This document shows positions 5,616-7,041 of a stretch of DNA of 7,041 bases, in pieces (positions within the stretch are counted from its first letter, which is position 1; every line of letters begins with the position of its first letter). The DNA is from an uncultured Ellagibacter sp. (lineage in GTDB: Bacteria > Actinomycetota > Coriobacteriia > Coriobacteriales > Eggerthellaceae): contig NZ_CAKTTZ010000069.1 in assembly GCF_934617235.1 (NCBI RefSeq), forward strand, positions 1 to 7,041, read 5' to 3'. Below the pieces are notes generated by a model. That model was not told the DNA's origin, did not search any database, and worked only from the letters and a program-made list of their open reading frames with translations. Made by a program: the position numbers and the translations under genes.

Positions 5616-6269
5616 TTAGAAAGCTTCCCGGCTTTGGAAGTAGGCCACGTGCTCTACGTGGACTTGGCGGTCGTCCTGGGCGGCGATGTACATGTTCTCG
5701 TGATCGGGGTTGTGGGACTCGGGCGAGAGGATGAGGTCGCCGTTGATGACGGTCATGCGCCGCATGACGGAGTCCGCCCCGTCGATGGTCGCCACCACGA
5801 CGTCCCCGCTGCGCGCGGCGACGCCAGGCTGCACGACGGCGACCATGCCGGGCGGGCACACCCTGTCCATGCAGTCCCCGTCGACCTCGAGCCCGTAGCT
5901 GCCGGGGTCTCGGTCGATGAGGAACTGCGGCACCTCGACCTCGGGGAACTCGTCGAGCTCCTCGGGGAGGCACGCCTTGCCCGCGTGCGTGTTGCCGACG
6001 AGCGGCACCCTCCCCATGGGCATGCCCTTCACGGGGATGCGGTTGGAGTAGAGGCGAGAGTCGGCACCTAACCCCTCGCCTTCTATGATGTCGCTCTTTG
6101 CGATCCTTAAAGATGCAGCAATTTTTTCTACGGCACCCATTCTTGGAACGGCTCGCCCGTTTTCCCACTGGGATACAGCCATGCTGGATACGCCAGCAAG
6201 CTTCCCAAACTCTTCTTGCGTCATTCCGGCGCTTCGCCTGATGCGCCGGATGTTCTCAGCTATCGTCAT
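5616..6269 (-). CDS. CI-like repressor: XRE HTH plus S24/LexA-fold domain lacking the Ser/Lys dyad
   Basis: A 217-aa phage-type repressor expected to hold the element in lysogeny by binding operators in the adjacent divergent spacer. Residues ~3-58 form an XRE helix-turn-helix (TQEEFGKLAGVSSMAVSQWE, 17-36). The remainder is a LexA/CI-like S24 domain: a linker with VPLVGNTHAGKA (88-99), where Ala96-Gly97 is the expected cleavage bond, and VDGDCMD (129-135), then GDVVVATIDGADSVMRRM (155-172). In this family the nucleophile is Ser in GDSM and the base is Lys in VKR. Here they are Cys133 and apparently Met169, and no Lys occurs after Lys98. RecA-stimulated self-cleavage is thus unlikely by the usual chemistry, so induction may use another route such as an antirepressor. 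The start is preceded by AGAGG (6278-6274). Confidence 0.9.
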   Translation of the reverse strand: MTIAENIRRIRRSAGMTQEEFGKLAGVSSMAVSQWENGRAVPRMGAVEKIAASLRIAKSDIIEGEGLGADSRLYSNRIPVKGMPMGRVPLVGNTHAGKACLPEELDEFPEVEVPQFLIDRDPGSYGLEVDGDCMDRVCPPGMVAVVQPGVAARSGDVVVATIDGADSVMRRMTVINGDLILSPESHNPDHENMYIAAQDDRQVHVEHVAYFQSREAF

Positions 6270-6289
6270 AGCGCCTCTCTTTGTGTCGT

Positions 6290-6330
6290 GATAAAAACTA
6301 ATTACATTTTACGATAAAAATACTTTACAT
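6290..6330. repeat. Two direct repeats in the repressor-cro spacer, operator candidates
   Basis: 6290-6307 and 6313-6330 share 14 of 18 bases (GATAAAAA, four variable bases, TTACAT) and start 23 bp apart, about two helical turns. The second overlaps the -35 of the cro promoter. They are good candidates for binding sites of the repressor or the Cro-like protein. Confidence 0.5.
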
Positions 6331-6352
6331 GAACTATATGTTTGACTATAGT
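6324..6352 (+). promoter_or_regulatory. Promoter of the Cro-like gene (rightward)
   Basis: -35 TTTACA (6324-6329), 17-bp spacer, -10 TATAGT (6347-6352), each one base from consensus. Transcription would begin about 20 nt before the cro ATG. On the opposite strand the repressor promoter is less clear: TTCATG with a 16-bp spacer and TAAAAT, within the same A/T-rich 110 bp, is the best I see. Confidence 0.7.
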
Positions 6353-6356
6353 GAAA
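6341..6356. promoter_or_regulatory. Inverted repeat over the cro -10 box, operator candidate
   Basis: TTTGACTATAGTGAAA is a dyad with a perfect 8-bp core ACTATAGT (6345-6352) and matched TTT/AAA ends. Only the G-G pair at 6344/6353 fails. It covers the -10 hexamer, so binding would block cro transcription. A related CTATAGTTTGAA sequence occurs just after cro (6577-6588). Confidence 0.45.
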
Positions 6357-6379
6357 GCACATCGAAAGGAGGTTAGCGA

Positions 6380-6574
6380 ATGGAGTTATACGAGGCGCGC
6401 AAAGCTGCACGTTACTCTCAGGATGAAGTCGCAGGTAAGCTTGGTATTTCCCGCCCTACATATGCCAAGATGGAGAAGGACCCTGGCTCAGTCACGATTG
6501 ACGATGCTCAGAAGCTGGCGAAGATGTTCGGAGTGTCGGTAGGGGATATTTTTTTCGCTTCGAACGATAATTAA
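6380..6574 (+). CDS. Cro-like small XRE-family HTH protein
   Basis: A 64-aa protein that is almost entirely one helix-turn-helix domain. SQDEVAGKLGISRPTYAKME (13-32) is the DNA-binding unit and VTIDDAQKLAKMFGVSVGDIF the following helices, a typical XRE/Cro layout. It starts at an ATG 7 nt after AAAGGAGG (6365-6372) and is divergent from the CI-like repressor, sharing a 110-bp operator-rich spacer. By position it is the Cro-type antagonist or early regulator that opens rightward transcription. It has no C-terminal extension. The HTH is unlike that of the repressor, so the two may read different operators. Confidence 0.9.
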   Translation: MELYEARKAARYSQDEVAGKLGISRPTYAKMEKDPGSVTIDDAQKLAKMFGVSVGDIFFASNDN

Positions 6575-6785
6575 ACCTATAGTTTGAAGCGGGGTACGGC
6601 AATGCAAATCACCGAAACCATCGGGCGGGCCGTCGGGGACGGCACCCGTTGCCGCGGGCACCGAGAGATCCGACCGGGCGGCAGGAGGGCGAACCTCCTA
6701 CCTTCGATGCCCTTCCCACTCAAACGCCGCCCCCGACGGCGCGCCCGATGGGAACCAAGGAACCGACCAAGGAAGGAGGGCGGGC
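6575..6785. other. GC-rich spacer after cro with hairpins; no clear gene
   Basis: GCCGTC-GGG-GACGGC (6629-6643) and AGGAGG-GCGAA-CCTCCT (6683-6699) are perfect 6-bp hairpins, the second hiding a ribosome-binding-like AGGAGG. GGCACC is repeated at 6641-6646 and 6657-6662. A frame starting at ATG 6602 stays open to the window end in phase with the ATG at 6857, but its arginine/glycine-rich translation and poor start context look like chance in GC-rich DNA. Confidence 0.4.
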
Positions 6786-6860
6786 ATGGACAAGGAGAAG
6801 AAGGCGGAGGCGATCGCCGCGATGGCGGACTCCCTCGCGGATTTTCCAGTGGCACCATGA
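6786..6860 (+). CDS. Small hypothetical protein (24 aa), possibly truncated
   Basis: ATG follows AAGGAGG (6773-6779) at good spacing and encodes MDKEKKAEAIAAMADSLADF plus VAP-ending residues, a charged amphipathic helix with strongly G/C-ending codons. It stops at TGA 6858-6860, overlapping an ATG by ATGA. Base composition changes at about 6840, and the same frame reopens after the stop with ATG 6888 to TAG 6989 (33 aa). It may therefore be the start of a longer early gene that has been interrupted. Function is unknown. Confidence 0.4.
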   Translation: MDKEKKAEAIAAMADSLADFPVAP

Positions 6861-7041
6861 AAACCGAACAGGGCACCGCAAAAAACGATGCGGGCGGCTA
6901 TCAGTCACGTGATCTCCACCCGCAAAGGGCCTCTCGCCACGTTACGCACGACGCTTGTCCGCAACCTGACGCGCCGGAGCGCGCATTAGCACCATCCATT
7001 GCCTCGGCCATGCGGCCTTCGGCCTGTAGCGCTTGCAGGGC
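6857..7041 (+). CDS. Uncertain partial ORF running off the window
   Basis: This frame is open from ATG 6857, in ATGA overlap with the preceding small ORF, to the end of the window (MKTEQGTAKNDAGGYQSRDL at its start). It has no ribosome binding site of its own and would rely on translational coupling. Two other frames compete over the same bases: plus-strand 6888-6989 (33 aa), and a minus-strand frame open from 7041 to TGA at 6903-6901 that reads ALQALQAEGRMAEAMDG at its visible beginning. Only longer sequence can decide which, if any, is real. Confidence 0.2.
   Translation, partial: MKTEQGTAKNDAGGYQSRDLHPQRASRHVTHDACPQPDAPERALAPSIASAMRPSACSACR
7023..7039. repeat. Short inverted repeat at the window edge
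   Basis: CCTGTA (7023-7028) pairs with TGCAGG (7034-7039), 6 bp with one wobble, around GCGCT. It lies beside another small hairpin (CGCGC-CGGA-GCGCG, about 6970-6984). Function unknown; no T-run follows within the window. Confidence 0.3.

Larger units (their letters stand above)
2959..7041. mobile_element. Left end of an integrated temperate element (prophage or similar)
   Basis: From the tRNA rightward the window carries an integrase at the tRNA junction, a defence-type gene, a CI-like repressor and a divergent Cro-like gene. This is the classic order of a prophage lysogeny module. Base composition is mosaic: the integrase is GC-rich like the host, while the abi gene and the repressor-cro spacer are clearly richer in A/T. 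No structural phage genes are visible, so an integrative conjugative or other mobilisable element cannot be excluded. The right end lies outside the window. Confidence 0.8.

Overview
The window joins a high-GC bacterial chromosome to the left end of an integrated temperate element. The dense G/C-ending codons, the RpoD tail and the fused RlmK/L-type methyltransferase suggest an actinobacterium, perhaps of the Coriobacteriia/Eggerthella group. That placement is inference from style, not from a search.

Host part (1-2958). The last 65 codons of the primary sigma factor (rpoD/sigA) are followed by a 176-bp spacer able to fold into a branched RNA. Next come a 708-aa RlmKL-like 23S rRNA methyltransferase whose first methyltransferase domain looks catalytically dead, about 380 bp without a convincing gene, and a tRNA-Asn(GTT) with its own promoter and encoded CCA.

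Element part (about 2921-7041). A strong tRNA terminator follows the tRNA. A large serine recombinase (integrase) on the minus strand reads back through that terminator and into the antisense of the tRNA, which marks the integration junction. Upstream of it, all on the minus strand, lie an Abi_2/AbiF-type HEPN protein, a structured non-coding interval with its own promoter-like and terminator elements, and a CI-like S24-fold repressor. A divergent Cro-like HTH protein on the plus strand is driven by a near-consensus promoter. The last ~470 bp hold only small ambiguous frames. The other end of the element lies outside the window.

How it fits together: repressor, Abi protein and integrase form one leftward lysogeny module, with the phage-defence gene placed between repressor and integrase. 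The interval before abi has a consensus -35 box, a 17-bp spacer, a -10-like box, a stem-loop, then a 13-bp GAAA-capped terminator hairpin that abuts the abi ribosome binding site. This is the layout of a type III-like RNA-antitoxin/protein-toxin pair and is the most interesting candidate system here. Other notable points are a repressor whose Ser/Lys cleavage dyad is missing, an 8-codon leader ORF between repressor and abi, and an integrase C-terminus supplied by tRNA antisense sequence.
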